Shown: positions 11,761 to 23,390 of the stretch, one piece after another
Layout: each line of letters starts with the position of its first letter
How positions within the stretch are numbered: the stretch's first letter is position 1
Translations under genes and position numbers: made by a program
Source of the DNA: Hermetia illucens
Taxonomy: Eukaryota > Arthropoda > Insecta > Diptera > Stratiomyidae
Assembly (NCBI RefSeq): GCF_905115235.1
Contig: NC_051852.1
Location: forward strand, 32,809,199-32,873,198
Reading direction: 5' to 3'
Length of the DNA: 64,000 bases
Notes under the pieces: generated by a model
Told to the model about the DNA's origin: nothing
What the model saw: the letters and a program-made list of their open reading frames with translations, nothing else
Databases searched by the model: none

Positions 11761-12515
11761 CTGCCTGTCTGTCTGTCCGTCTGTTTGTCTGTCCGTCACA
11801 CGCATTTTCCTCGGAGACGGTTATAGCGATTGACACCAAATTTGGTAGAAAGGTGGGAACTGTGAACGCTCACGCATATAATGAGTTACATCCTTTTACG
11901 ACGAATTTAAGGGGGGTCCCCATACATGAAAAGGGGGGGGTGTAAATTTTTTTTTCATCAAATATAGTCATCTGGGGTATCAAATTAAAGATCTCGGTTA
12001 GTACTTATCAAAGAAGGTCTTAGTTTTGACTTTTGTTGAAAAGATGGGGAGTGCGGGGGATTGAAAGTGGTCATTTTTTTAACGAACCCATTCTCAGGAA
12101 CTACCAAACCGAAAAATCTGAAAAAAATTGGGGGGCTGCCACTATATGGTGCCTAGGCTCTGAAATACTCTCCATTCCTATACCTGTTCAAATAAAGTTA
12201 ATAATAGTATATTACCATAATTTTTAGTAATTAACAGGAAAACCCCCCTTAAGTTCACCCCCTAGAATCACAAAATTTTGCAGCAACGTTATTACTAACA
12301 AAGTTATACTAGGTCAAATCTGTCGCGCCTTTGCAAATTCAAGACTATGAATGTCAATATCACTTGAAAGTGGTTATTTTCAGATAATATATGAATATTT
12401 TACGGTGCTACATACTAATGGAACAAATGCACACTCAAATCTTTTTATAAAAGAAATACAAAAAACCTTTCATACCTAAAGCGTCTAGCTTCCGGTTTCC
12501 CGACTTGTTTACCGT
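11757..12515 (+). repeat. Non-autonomous repeat, CTGTC to CCGGAAGC family
   Basis: It starts with a (CTGT)n/(CCGT)n run, contains 'gacaccaaatttggtagaaaggtgggaac'-type words and a purine-rich centre (aaaaggggggg), and ends with 'gcttccggtttcccgactt'. The same start and end words bracket 31905-32430, and the end word occurs inverted at the right edge of the window. It has no coding frame. It interrupts the R1 ORF2 at 11759, so it is younger than that R1 copy. Superfamily unknown. Confidence 0.6.
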
Positions 12516-13179
12516 AATTCGCCAGCTGACTCCCTATTATAGAGAACCCTAAGGCTCAACTAGTTTTGTTTCAAGCTGCATGGATGGTGCAGTTCCTCCA
12601 TATAAGGGTTCTGTTCTTCTGTCCTAATCGAATCAAACTTTTCAAATACTCCACCATCCTCAGCATTTAATGTGCTTTCCAGGCTTTTAGCCATCTTTGG
12701 CATTCGTGGAGATCGGAGAATTGAAAAGCTCATCCTGAATGAATGTATGAAACAGGAGAAGTGTAGGTTCCCTAAGAAGAGCAGAACTAGAAATATAATA
12801 TTTCCAGTAACTAATAAGGATGACACTTAAGAATCATTGGTGTTCTGTACCTCATATGACAATGGCAAGAGCGAGGTAACTAGGCATTTAGTTAATTCTG
12901 TAGATATAAATTTGTCCGAACTTACATGCCCGGAATATACACTGCGTATGATTGCCTAGGTGTTGGAGGATATTATCTTCTAGGTTGACCATCGTGCAAA
13001 AGACTGACAAGCTGATCACAGTGTACTGTTGTCCTGGAACCCAAACTGAACCAAGGGTCGGATCTGAAATACAAGGAGGACTATGTCAAAAGGCAAAAAA
13101 GAAATATGAGTTTGGAACCTGGACTATGAGTTTGGAAAGGACAGGATATATGTCTTGGTGATCCTGGAAATGAAATTTT
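12516..13179. other. No gene recognised
   Basis: Only short frames without known domains and no clear repeat homology. The 69-residue frame at 12952-13161 has no recognisable motif. Confidence 0.3.
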
Positions 13180-14900
13180 TAGACAATAAGATATTAGATT
13201 TGGAACGTACACTATTTTCAAAAGCGTGGTCTTTAAGAATTTCGCCCATTACGGGCGGCAAACTTCAAACCAGCCAGCGAAAGAATCGATGCGCCTCAGC
13301 TGAAAAGTAGATTTTTTTAGCATCTGGCTAATAAACCTACATGCTCCAACGAATGACAAGGACGATTCAGAAAAAGACGAACTCTATAGCTGCATTAGGT
13401 CAGTATTTGATTTAGTGTCTTCGATCGGCATGTAGTATACTTGGCAACTTTAACGCAAAGATTGGAAAGCCGTTGATCCACCCTCGTATTACTCGCACCA
13501 TAGTCTCTTCGATATGACTAAAAAATGCAAGTATCCTTGACGTACGATCATATCGATACCGGATAACAAGTAATGGGAGTACGAAACTCATCGGAGTTAT
13601 CAAGTCTTATATAAAACGTTCCAGAAGGAAGAAATGGCAACGAAATAAGTCCGAATCCAGAGCGGACACCAGCAAGTAGGTTGCATTGATGTTAAGTGGA
13701 CTCAGTTGAAAGGAGCAATGAAGATGGTGTCAGTGAAACCCAACAAATTAGAAGCTCGATGCAAGGGCAATGAATGGCTTGACGAATAGTGTTAGCGAAT
13801 CATCGATGAGACAAAACCCTACATATAAACAGTATTAGGGGCGAACTACATGAGCCAAACACGACAAATACATAGAACTAAGATGTACCACTGATAGGAT
13901 CGCAGAAACGAAAGTATATAAGTGGCAAAATCTGCAGAGTGAACAGTTACTTAAAAAGGTATAATTTAAGATTTGGCTAGAACTCGATGGCAGAAATGAC
14001 ATCAGGATTCCAACCCAAAATTATATTTTGTGGGACAGTTAGTCTTTGGTTTCAATATTTTGAGAATCTGCTCAATACAATCGAATCTCTGCACATCAAA
14101 GAAGCCGTAAAGGTATCTGTGCCACCCCCTATACTCGACGAAGCCAGGGGTGCACTAAAAACTCTGAGAAACATTGCCATTAAAGTGTTAGATTTAGTTG
14201 GAATTCCGAGGGAACTACAGACAAGAAGACCAAGACCAAGCTTCATGAGCTTATAGTCACTTATCGGCCTACGTGGTAAAAAAGTGCTTCTTAAATAATT
14301 ACTTTGGTGAAAATCAGAGAAGATTTCAAAGTGGAAAGTCAACCAATGACTAGATATTTTCAATGAATCAGATACTTGTCGTTCGTTGACTTGAAACAGG
14401 TATACAACGGATCGTTCGACACTGTGTAAAACATTATCTGAATTTTCAGTTCCAGAGAAACTGATCAGACTCATCAGAATGTCAATGTTAGTCTAAAGAT
14501 ACAAAACCAATTAGCAAGATGTTTCGACACAGACTCCTGATTAAGCAAATGTTATTTAATATCATTCAAGAGTATACAACCCGAGGATGACGGTGGATCT
14601 AACTGGGGCACTACTATACAAACCATCCTAGATACCGGCCCATGTATAGTAGATGACTTAAATATCCTGGCAAACTGGTGATGCTTGTAGAAGGAAGGAA
14701 GGCCAACTCTAAAAATTAAAAAAAAGGAAAGGAGAACAAAGTCCACAATGTACAAAACTTTGATTCAGCCGGTCTTCGGTTATGGCAGCGAGATGTGAGG
14801 AGCCAGAAATTAATACATTCGAACGTAGTATCATCAGGAAAAGATGCGATAGAGATACAACGATGAGTTGTACCTATTATACGGAGACCCAGAAGCCACA
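13180..14900 (+). mobile_element. Heavily decayed APE-RT LINE
   Basis: About 13430-13650 shows endonuclease remnants (a GNFNAKIG-like block followed by a SYRYRITSNGSTKL-like stretch). 14070-14230 encodes WFQYFENLLNTIESLHIKEA and PPILDEARGALKTLRN, the pre-RT segment of RTE/Jockey-like LINEs. About 14745-14860 retains YKTLIQPVFGYGSEM, the post-RT segment. Many stops and frame changes make this one of the oldest LINEs in the window. Confidence 0.6.
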
Positions 14901-17250
14901 ATCTATACTCAAATTCGATAGCTCCAATGACATCACCACCGTCTCAAAGCGGTAGTCTCCTATCTTGATTGCTTTTCATTTGAACAGTGCGACTCGATGT
15001 TTTTGGTTCTCTTGTTTCTGGCGTAGACATCGACACCATGCACTTTGCCTTGCCTTCATTAATGTTCAGCCCAAGATCACGCTCCGCCTTCTCGATCTGC
15101 ATGTAGGTACACTGTACATCTCGGGTTGTTCTTCCCATAGTAGGTCCGTAGTTGCCTGCATCGCGAATCATCTTCAGGGCGAGGTTAAAGAGGACGCATC
15201 ATAGGGCAAGGGGATGCCCTATGATGCTTAGACGCGTTTTTGATGATGAGTGGTGTCGAGAGTAATCCTGCTGTTTTTATCTGGCTTCGCGCAGGGTTAG
15301 CCTAATCAGTTTTTTCAATTTCGTTGGGGTACCGAATTTTTTCATGGCCGTGTACAGTTTAACCCTGGCTAAAGTCGATGAAAAGATGCTACAACTAATG
15401 GCTATATTCCAACAGTTTTTCCATTCCTTGCTGCATAGAATCTAATCTATTGCTAATTTGCCTCAACTGGAGCCTCTTTGGTATGGGGCAATGATGTTCT
15501 GGGCGGATGGGGTTATCCAATTTGGCCAGATTTTATAGATAATACCCAGCAACGTGATACCTCCAAGATTGCTGCAATCCGTGATAATGATAAATAATGC
15601 CTTGCTGCCAATTGTCAGGCATTGACTCGCTGCCCCATACCTTGAGCATCAGTTGCTCAACCGCTTAGTTGGTCGCCTCCTATTTAACCAATTGAGCTGT
15701 GATTCCATCGGTTCTTGACAACTTATGATTTTCGAGCCGATAAATTGTGTAGAGTGCTTCTTCCGTGCCTGGTGGTGACAGCATTTATCCGTTGTTTTCA
15801 GCTGGCGGGACCACCAACCGACTCGCCGATATTTTGGTGTTTGAGCAGCTCATCAAAATACTCAACCCATCGCTCCAGTATACCCATTCTGTCAGAAAGA
15901 AGATTTCTCTCTTTGTCTCGGCAGGATGAGCATCGAGGTGTGTAAAGCTTCATCCTGTTGACTTGTTGGTAAAGCTTCCGTGCCTGTTGCGGCTAGTGTC
16001 TGTAGTTCTTGAGTTCACAGCTTCTTGGTTCTCCGAGGTTTCCTTCCTCTGTAAAGTCACTTCACTACCCGACGGAGTTCGTGATAGGCCTTTTTGAGAG
16101 TTCGGTATTGCCTGAAATGCATCATTCTTCCATTCCGCTGCTAGTTTATATATATCGTCGAACCACCCGTGTTCCTGCGTTTGGGGCTAAATATGTTTGC
16201 GGCCATATCAATGATAATGCTCTTCAGATGCTTGTGAAGATCATTTCTTGATGGTTCATCTCCAGGGTATCTGTTAGCTGCCTTTATTTCGCCATGCATT
16301 TTCTCCTTGTAGGCGTTATGGAGGGCTGCGTTCTGGATGGCTTCAGTATTCATTCTCACCTGGTTGTCAGAGGAGATTATATGCAGTTTTGCAATTCGAG
16401 CCCGGAGCACTATGCCAAAAAGATAGTGATCCGACTCAACATTGGCCCCCTATATGTTTTGACATTCACCAAGGCTGAGAGGGGACGGCATTCATCAGCA
16501 CACAGTTCGGTTGAAAGTGGTCCCGCCTGGAGAGGCCCACGTTTGTTTGTGGACCGCTTTTAACACTAACCAGATACATCCAACAACCATTTCGTGCGAT
16601 ACTGCTAACTGAGTAATCTGCAGTCCGTTATTACTGGTATCCTTATGTAAACTATGGGGGCTGACGTATCACCTGAATGTGGGCTCCATCCCTACTTGAC
16701 TGTTAAAATCTTCAAGTATGAATTTGATATAATACTCGCGGCAGACTTCGATTGTCCGTTCAACTGCCTTGTATAAGGTATCCTTCTCTGACTTTGCAGT
16801 CTCTTCTAAAAGGTCGTTTATATTTCTAAATTTGTCTCTCAACCACAGAGTACATAGCCTTTCGCTTATGCTTGCACTGGTTCACTAAGAAATCTGCTCC
16901 GAACACATAGTTTACTGGATTGACGCTATAATATTAATATATGGTGTAGTGGCTCATCTACAGAAAATGCTCTTATCGAACGCATCCCTTGGGACCCTGT
17001 TACGTCAGCCTTATATTGGAACAGGGTACCGGCCAGCAGCTGTGCAGTATTCGATTTGTACAGGGAGCGCAAATCGCTATTCCATTGTCGTTGCGGGTTT
17101 GTCGTTAAAATCCATACAGTCCAAGGTTCCTGCTGTGGCTTCGTAGCAAATTATTCTCCATGTGGGGTTTTCAACTCTATCTATATTCCCAACTAGAGGA
17201 CCAATTGGTACAATTCATTCCGTTTTTGAGGCACGGGAGACTCGCCTTCA
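14901..17250 (-). mobile_element. Degenerate LINE copy (family N2)
   Basis: Minus-strand pieces in order: 16570-16440 upstream endonuclease tail; 16410-16141 linker (VRMNTEAIQNAALHNAYKEK); 16000-15700 pre-RT; 15300-14940 RT thumb (IEKAERDLGLNINEGKAKCMVSMSTPET). The same family recurs at 25990-27060, 27860-28040, 58985-60700 and 61195-61862. This copy is full of stops. About 17000-17250 is attached only tentatively. Confidence 0.6.
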
Positions 17251-18869
17251 TCCTTCTCCATCTGCAGTTTTTCATTAAAGCGATCACCATGTGGAGGTGA
17301 ACAGGTAGGTTTTATGCTGCACCACTTCACGTTTCGCCCTGGGGTTTGATAATGATGAACAGAATCCGCTTAGATTCCCATATACGAAGTGTTGAGATTG
17401 TTCGATAAACAGGATGCATTGTAGATTCCTGGGAATACGAGTGTTGGGATCTAGAACACCTGGCTGTGATTTCCATTAAACGGCCGAACAGGCTAGCTGT
17501 GGCTTCCATCCAAACGAATTCCAGCCCAAAACCATTTGTCGCACGAACTCGTAAAGGCTGTTCAATAGTCAAAAAGTAGCTAAGACGGTGTGGGTCGGAT
17601 GCTTCTTTATGACTTTTTTAACCACAGCGAACCGTTGGAGTGCCAAGGGGTATGGACAAATCGATGAAGAGAAAAGGGAAAGGAAGGGTAGGAAGTGTTG
17701 TGTCGCTAAAATGTAAAAGAATAAATATATGTTATAATCTGACTTTTATCTTCTTAAAGAAATATAAAAGGTCATGAATCAGGCAGGGATCTCTGATCAA
17801 GACGATTTATCTAAGGTTAAAAAACTTTTCATACCACCTAAACTTAACCCGCTACTGGGCATAATCCTTACATCAAAAAATTATGTGTCCGTTCGTTTCC
17901 TTAACCTTGTAAGTGTTCCGAATCTATGTTGTCAAACCTCTTCAGAAAAACTTTACTTTATGTGTGATTGGTCTGAAGACGATTCAGTAATTTTTTTTCG
18001 GAAGATGTTAGCGTACGTGTGGCGTTCGGGTTACTTATAGGTAGAAGTGCATGAATGTTGGAGAGGAGTGGTCCTTTTTTGTCAGGAAGTCATGCTCGCA
18101 TTCTCTACAGCAGTGTTCATGAATTGCTTTAAGGACATCCCCAGGCGAGGATTCGACCAATCTGGTAGGACTAGACCTCAGAGCCTTGCGATCTCAACAT
18201 GGGTGAGCTCGCTTAGTGAGTACCCCGCATGAGCCGGGCACCATAGAATTTTCAGTGACTTTTAAATGGGGTCAGGAGCAAGGGCACATATTTTACCCAC
18301 TAGGTGATGCAATAGCGCAGTTTGTTTGAGTAATTTACAGGTATGGAAAGAGTCTGAACATCATGACATAGGGTAGACCTTAATATACTCCGTGTTCTTC
18401 GCCGTAATAATCACAGTCAGGAAACGCAACCAGTCCATTATACATTAGTTGCCGCAGAAGGATCTTTAGAACCTAACCTTTCTGTATCTCTCCTGTTTAT
18501 TGTCGGGGCCCTCATTTGTTTCATGCCTGAGAATCCCTTCCAAGAACCTAAAACTGCACTACTCTCGCCAAATACTTAGGAACACTTATTTTAAATAATG
18601 TGCCTTTCATTCAACTCTACTTTGTGAAATTGAATGCTTCTTTGTATCCAGAATTGGCCATCATACCTACATATTGCATCCATAGTAGACAAGTTTCTTT
18701 TCCAACTTATCCAACAATCAAACCGGCGATTCGATCCTCCAAATGGCTTCAATTAAACAAGAAACAATTCCTCCTTGGGCGCGGCACGAAAGTGTTGACG
18801 AATAGAAGCATTCACTGCCATTTTCGAAGCTTTGTTTGAAATGCCTTAGAATCCTGGGGCCTTATTGTC
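17251..18869. other. No gene recognised
   Basis: Short frames only. 17250-17310 resembles 41860-41920 ('gatcaccaygtggaggtga' context), suggesting an old shared repeat. The rest, including the 88-residue frame at 17774-18040, has no motif I know. Confidence 0.3.
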
Positions 18870-19490
18870 CCAAACCCACGGTGCTCAGAGGTGGCGGTGA
18901 GGAAGACAGGGCGGTAATCCTGTCGGCCAAACCAAAATCAAGTGGCGGAGGAGAACCTCCATAGTGGTGGCACAGGGAGACGCTGTACTCACTTTGACTT
19001 GCCGGCCGTAATGCAGTAGACGAATGCTCCAAAGTCCTAATCAGGGCGATCAGACCCGAGTCTGCACGGGGACTCATCTGAAGTGGCAAATTGGTCACGA
19101 AACCTCACCAGGGGTATACTGGTATCATGGGAACCGGGATAGCCCCGGACTCACATACTTCGGGAGAATTCCTGTTGTATGTGAGTACAGCTCGGTTATT
19201 TGTGGTTGGCTCCCTAGTGGGAGCTTCATGGGAGTTGTGGTTATGCTCAAGCGTGAAGAGACCTTTAGTCCTCGGCATGGTGTTGCGTTTCAACACGGGT
19301 GCCGTACTCCTTAATTCGGTATAGGTTTAGGTAGGTCTTGCATCGTCCAGTATGAATGCTAAGCCATGCACTTGGTATAGACTGGTTGCTTGTCACAGCG
19401 GGGCTCTGATTGTGGTCACAAAATCAATCCGTGTCCGTAGAGGATCGTGAGATTCAGTCTCCACGACAGGTACCCATGTAAAACACACAA
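18870..19490 (+). repeat. Unclassified ~620-bp repeat X, copy 1
   Basis: Near-identical in layout to 27100-27720 and, inverted, to 49000-49470. Landmarks in order: 'gaggtggcggtgaggaagac', 'gatcagacccgagtctgcac', 'cttcgggagaattcctgt', 'tgttgcgtttcaacac', 'cacagcggggctctgatt' and 'tccacgacaggtac'. One frame reads FGRIPVV.EYSS...PSGSFM...LKREE.F.PR.GVAFQHG in this copy, and parts of it recur in the others. It could be an untranslated or ORF1 part of a LINE, but no RT is attached. Confidence 0.75.
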
Positions 19491-19957
19491 GGACTCACTA
19501 TCACAAACCCACACATAGGTATTTCCGCAGTTTCTTTTAGCTAACCGAAGAAGCTTTTTTTTGGATTGGACCACCGCTTGCATTTTGCTCTTTTTATGAT
19601 GAGGAAGCACATAGTGCCAAGTGCAAGTCTGCTATTAACTTTGTTTAAGGTCATTTCTACTAATGGACACGTAAGCTCTATAATTGTGTCCTCTAAAATG
19701 TTTGCATTCTAATCTTAAGAATTCACATTTATGGAACTTTTTTTAGCTAAACATTTTGGTAGCTATGTAGAAAGTGATGTTTGTGGCAATGACGATCCAT
19801 CAGATGGTCATTGAAAGAGTCACGAAAACAAGCCTTAAGATTCAGGCACAGAAAATCACATCGAGTAGTCAGTTTGTAACGAGTTTCTGGAATTATCCAT
19901 AGCGTAATTTCTAAGAAGAGATAAATTCAAGAAAGATATGCAAATGTGTTTTGAATA

Positions 19958-19963
19958 TTTAAT
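19958..19963 (-). promoter_or_regulatory. Candidate poly(A) signal of OBP2
   Basis: ATTAAA on the minus strand, at the position equivalent to 6674-6679 in the paralogue and about 98 nt after the stop codon. Confidence 0.45.
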
Positions 19964-20060
19964 ACAGATTAACAAAAACAATGAGGTAGGTCGTAGGAAT
20001 GAGCGATGAGGCGCAGGATCCCCAAGCATCAACAAATTATTTCACCACCGAATATATGGA

Positions 20061-20517
20061 TTAAGCCTTCCTCTTGATAAGGTCGTTATCCCACAAACAT
20101 TTTGCAATCGCTGATGACCATACGCATGGATCAGCATTCTTCTTATCGGGGGTGTTGCATTTCCTTAAGCTAGCCTTAGTCACTTCCCATCCTTCCGCTG
20201 TTAGCAGGTCATAACTTCTGTCGACACTGTAACCATTTACATCATCCCAGATATCAGATTTAAGGCCAGTACAGCGATAATAGCAGCCTGGATGTGTTGG
20301 AAACAGACCCTTATTGAGCATATCCTGACTCTCTTTGGGAATGTTTTCGGATACGAAGCACTCGTCGCGCTGCTTCTTAGATTCTGCTTCAGTTGGTGGT
20401 GACCACGCTTGAACCTATAATTTTGTAATAATGAAGTAGGGGGTATGATTATTGACAATCAAGAGGCTCATCACTTACCAAAGCACAAACTGCGCAGAAT
20501 GCGATCAATAGTTTCAT
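20061..20517 (-). CDS. Odorant-binding protein 2 (Obp99a/Obp44a-like)
   Basis: Exons 20517-20479 and 20414-20061 with a 64-bp phase-0 intron (GTAAGT...TATAG) encode 130 residues. MKLLIAFCAVCAL plus VQA form the signal peptide. Mature cysteines fall at about 32, 57, 61, 99, 110 and 119 with spacing 24-3-37-10-8, the same as the gene at 6772-7245. Cys8 and Cys11 are inside the signal peptide and should be removed. WDDVNGYSVDRSYDLL follows C3 as in its paralogue. Substitutions concentrate in the first mature helix and the C4-C6 region, which could alter ligand choice (inference). The frame and splice sites are intact. Confidence 0.93.
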
Positions 20518-20578
20518 CTTGAATAAATCCAAACAGTGAAGCACTTGAAACTGAACAGAAGAAAGAACTTTGGGAATT

Positions 20579-20611
20579 AACTGAAAATGCTTCCAACCAG
20601 GGGGTTTTATA
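20579..20611 (-). promoter_or_regulatory. TATA box and initiator of OBP2
   Basis: TATAAAA at 20611-20605 and TCAGTT at 20584-20579. The predicted start at 20582 is 29 nt from the TATA T, exactly as in OBP1, and gives a 65-nt leader. Confidence 0.75.
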
Positions 20612-21189
20612 CCGGTGCACCAAGAAAAGCTAAAGACGTCTCAAGATCATTGAAATAAAATTCAAATAATTTTAATTGCACCTGATAGCAAATGGGGTTG
20701 CACAGACAGCCAAAAATCGAAAGAAATTCAAATGTAAACAGCAGATAAACTCATCCATCTTTTCCAGTTCATGGATTCTGATAACAACTAGCTTTTAATA
20801 AGTGAAGATAACCGGTTTTAATTAATCTTCATTTGATTGCCGCGTTGAGCATCTTTTCGTAAAGATATTGTGTTTCAAAGTAAACACAATAGATTAGTTC
20901 CGGAAAAAAAGTTACTCGGATTCTTGCTCGCTTTCATGTAGACTAGATACAAAGGTCAAAGTACAAACTATCCTCAATGATGCCTGCAAAAACTTTACAA
21001 AGGTAGATCTGCGTCATTGGTCTTAACTTCAGCGGTTGAATAATATTTCATGTGCAAACTTTTCCATTGGCCCTGGACTTTCTACTACCTTTAGGTATTA
21101 CATAAGTTGACTTTGACAATAAAGTTTAGTGTAAGGCGTTATCCATCTGATTGTAAATCCAGAGCGTTAACACTCACAGAAGATTGATG

Positions 21190-21245
21190 GTAACCCCCGG
21201 TTTTTTATACCGACTTTACCAAGAACTACTTCGAGTCTTAATCAC
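21190..21245 (-). promoter_or_regulatory. Orphan OBP-like core promoter relic
   Basis: 'ggttttttataccgactttaccaagaac...tacttcgag' resembles the TATA-upstream block of OBP1 ('ggttttataccggtgcatcaagaa...tacgtttcgag') and OBP2. It sits exactly where the duplicated upstream flank ends, but no OBP exon lies on its minus-strand downstream side. It looks like the junction of a former third tandem unit. The homology is about 50 bp, judged by eye. Confidence 0.4.
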
Positions 21246-21249
21246 GGTG

Positions 21250-22559
21250 AAATCCATCAAAGATGGATTGTTTATTGAGAACTTTAGTGAGCATCAATTC
21301 TGTGCACCTCGAAACTGGTTCTTTTAAGCCATTTGCATGGGTCGGACTTTGGGCTGCACGCGCTCGACTTGGACCTATGATCCATAACCAGATCGCGATT
21401 GTCCGCCACAAATGGTAGATTCTGGTAACAATCAGAGCTTCACGTGAATATCTTTTCCTGACACTTGAAATGGATAAGAAGTCGGCAACAGCTGGTAGGT
21501 TTCGGACTTTGGACGTGTCATGCTGAGGGGCTAGGTTCACCGTTTCGATGGAGATTTATATCAACATTTGTTAGTCTTGTGTGGTGTCGAAGATCTTGCT
21601 GTGGTTTGAATTATTCAAATGTATTATCTAATCCTCGGGTTATGATCATTCGCCAATCTGTATCTACTATAGTAGAATTCATAATTTGATCAGCAGGTTC
21701 AAGTTCAATAAATTCAAGTTCAAAGTCGCATGAAGTGTTGCACTCTTGTAGGGGCTCACAGCGCATATGTATCCAATTTCAATTGAAAAAGTTTATCTGA
21801 ATAGAACGTGATAGCTCAGCTTTGCGAAAGATTGTGAAGATTTATAGGTATGCTAGCCAACGGTTCTGAAACGCAATCTTATGTTGATTGCAAGTCGATG
21901 AGGTACAGAATTTTAAATAATTTGCCATATGGGCCCTGGATAGCTTTTCGTTTCAATTATTTTTGATTGCTTAGCTTCCAACGAAAATCGAACGTTATGA
22001 AATTTGATAAGATCATGAGGAGCAGAATAAATAGCGATTTTATATTACATTCCAGATTAGACTTTGCATACATACAGAAGCAGGCTAAAATCTTTTTATT
22101 TTGGAATCAAATAACGTTAAAGGTACAAGGATAACTCCGGTATTCTAGGAGCCATTCCATTCAGACTTATGATTCTTTTTCTGTACTTTTTATAAGTATA
22201 CCCCTAGAACTTAGTTATAACATGAATGGTTGCAACGAACACGTTTCTGGAGCATGATTAAGTTAACATCACAAGGCGCCCACATTGGGCGCCATTTTTC
22301 AAATTAAATCTTGTAACAGTTTTTAATTTATTTGAACGGATGCCAGCATTGAAAGTATTCCGAGACATAAATTTTTCTCAAATTGTTCGTTTGCTTTCGC
22401 CTAACTTTAATGAATCATTCGGAATCAGGATTTCAGCGCTTTAACTATTGTAAACGTTTTAAGTAGGAATATTTCGGTTCATTTGTACAAAGCATGTAGT
22501 GTACCTATAAAGTTCCCATTCAAAGCATATCAACTGCACCTATTGCACGGTTTGCTGAA
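21250..22559. other. No gene recognised
   Basis: AT-rich; the longest frames (100 residues minus at 21238-21540, 74 plus) show no known domain. No repeat homology was noticed within the window. Confidence 0.3.
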
Positions 22560-22760
22560 ATGTATTTCAATTCCCTCAAGGACTACTCGACACACTCAAA
22601 CTCCTCCTCTACTGTTCTGCCCCAAGTCCTGTTGGGGCGAACCACTAGCTGACCATCTTTGGGCAGTGGGTTTCACTCCATAGCGTAATCCTCAATGAAA
22701 TTGTCGTCCCTTTCTAATATGTTACCTTTCCACTGCCACTTCCAAGTCCTGACCACAATA
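22560..22760 (-). mobile_element. LINE family A, 3'-end fragment
   Basis: It parallels 4740-4900 ('cctctactgttctg', 'ttggggcga', 'ccactgccacttcc'), the segment encoding the basic C-terminal tail of the family A LINE. Nothing else of the element is attached. Confidence 0.6.
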
Positions 22761-22949
22761 ACATTAAGAATACGAGATTCTCCCTCCAGGCGAAAGGAAG
22801 ATCTAAATCGCGCGCAATCTTCCAGAATGATCCGGAGGGTGTTGATATGGTTAATGCAGTAGGAGTAGAGGAATCACGTTCCTGCGTCCACATGCAAGTT
22901 CCTTGGGGATACAATATATACTTCCGAAATCGTTGCAATCTGCGGCATC

Positions 22950-23390
22950 TTCCGCTTCCTTGACTCGCCCAATAACAAATTCGCCTTTGTCATGGCGCAC
23001 ACACAGGTTGGAAGATGGGTACAGCTAACAATTCTACACGGAAAACAACTTGTTACGAACCCACAAAAAGAGCCTTGGACTGGATGGATATTGCAACGAT
23101 GAGCACAGGGAACCATACTAGGGCAACTGCAACGCTTCCTATGATAGTTTCCTAACACTCGGCATGGCAGAATAGTCACGCCTCATCGGTTATGCAGGCA
23201 AAGTAGTGGCACTTGTTACCAGTGTTGAACAGGTGCTAAGGAGGCTTGGCATATTGATTCGGCGGGTAAGCAAATGGATGACTGCTCCTCTTGACCAACA
23301 AGAGAATCCCGACCCTGCGTCTCATATCGATAGGCGAGTTGACTATAGAGTCAAAACCAGCTGTTAACATTATTTTTATTTTGTTAAGGA
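22950..23390 (+). mobile_element. R1-clade LINE RT fragment
   Basis: Plus-strand remnants correspond to the RT palm (around 23140-23290) and the segment before KYLG (about 23290-23390, NKRIPTLRLISIGELTIESKPAV). It closely parallels 56510-56690. Frame changes are frequent. It may be the upstream part of the R1 sequence resuming at 24787. Confidence 0.55.

Larger units (their letters stand above)
19790..21195. repeat. Duplicated segment, right copy (with OBP2)
   Basis: Partner of 6430-7905, in the same orientation and offset by about 13.3 kb. Homology runs through the 3' flank, the gene, the promoter and upstream sequence to a 'ttgatggt' word near 21192, where the left copy also diverges. Confidence 0.8.

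Noticed and set aside
11757-11790. A simple (CTGT)n microsatellite
   Set aside because: It is the constant start of a longer dispersed repeat seen again elsewhere in the window.
22874-23179. A 101-residue cysteine-rich minus-strand frame resembling a small secreted protein
   Set aside because: It is antisense to an R1 RT fragment, and its cysteines follow no known spacing.
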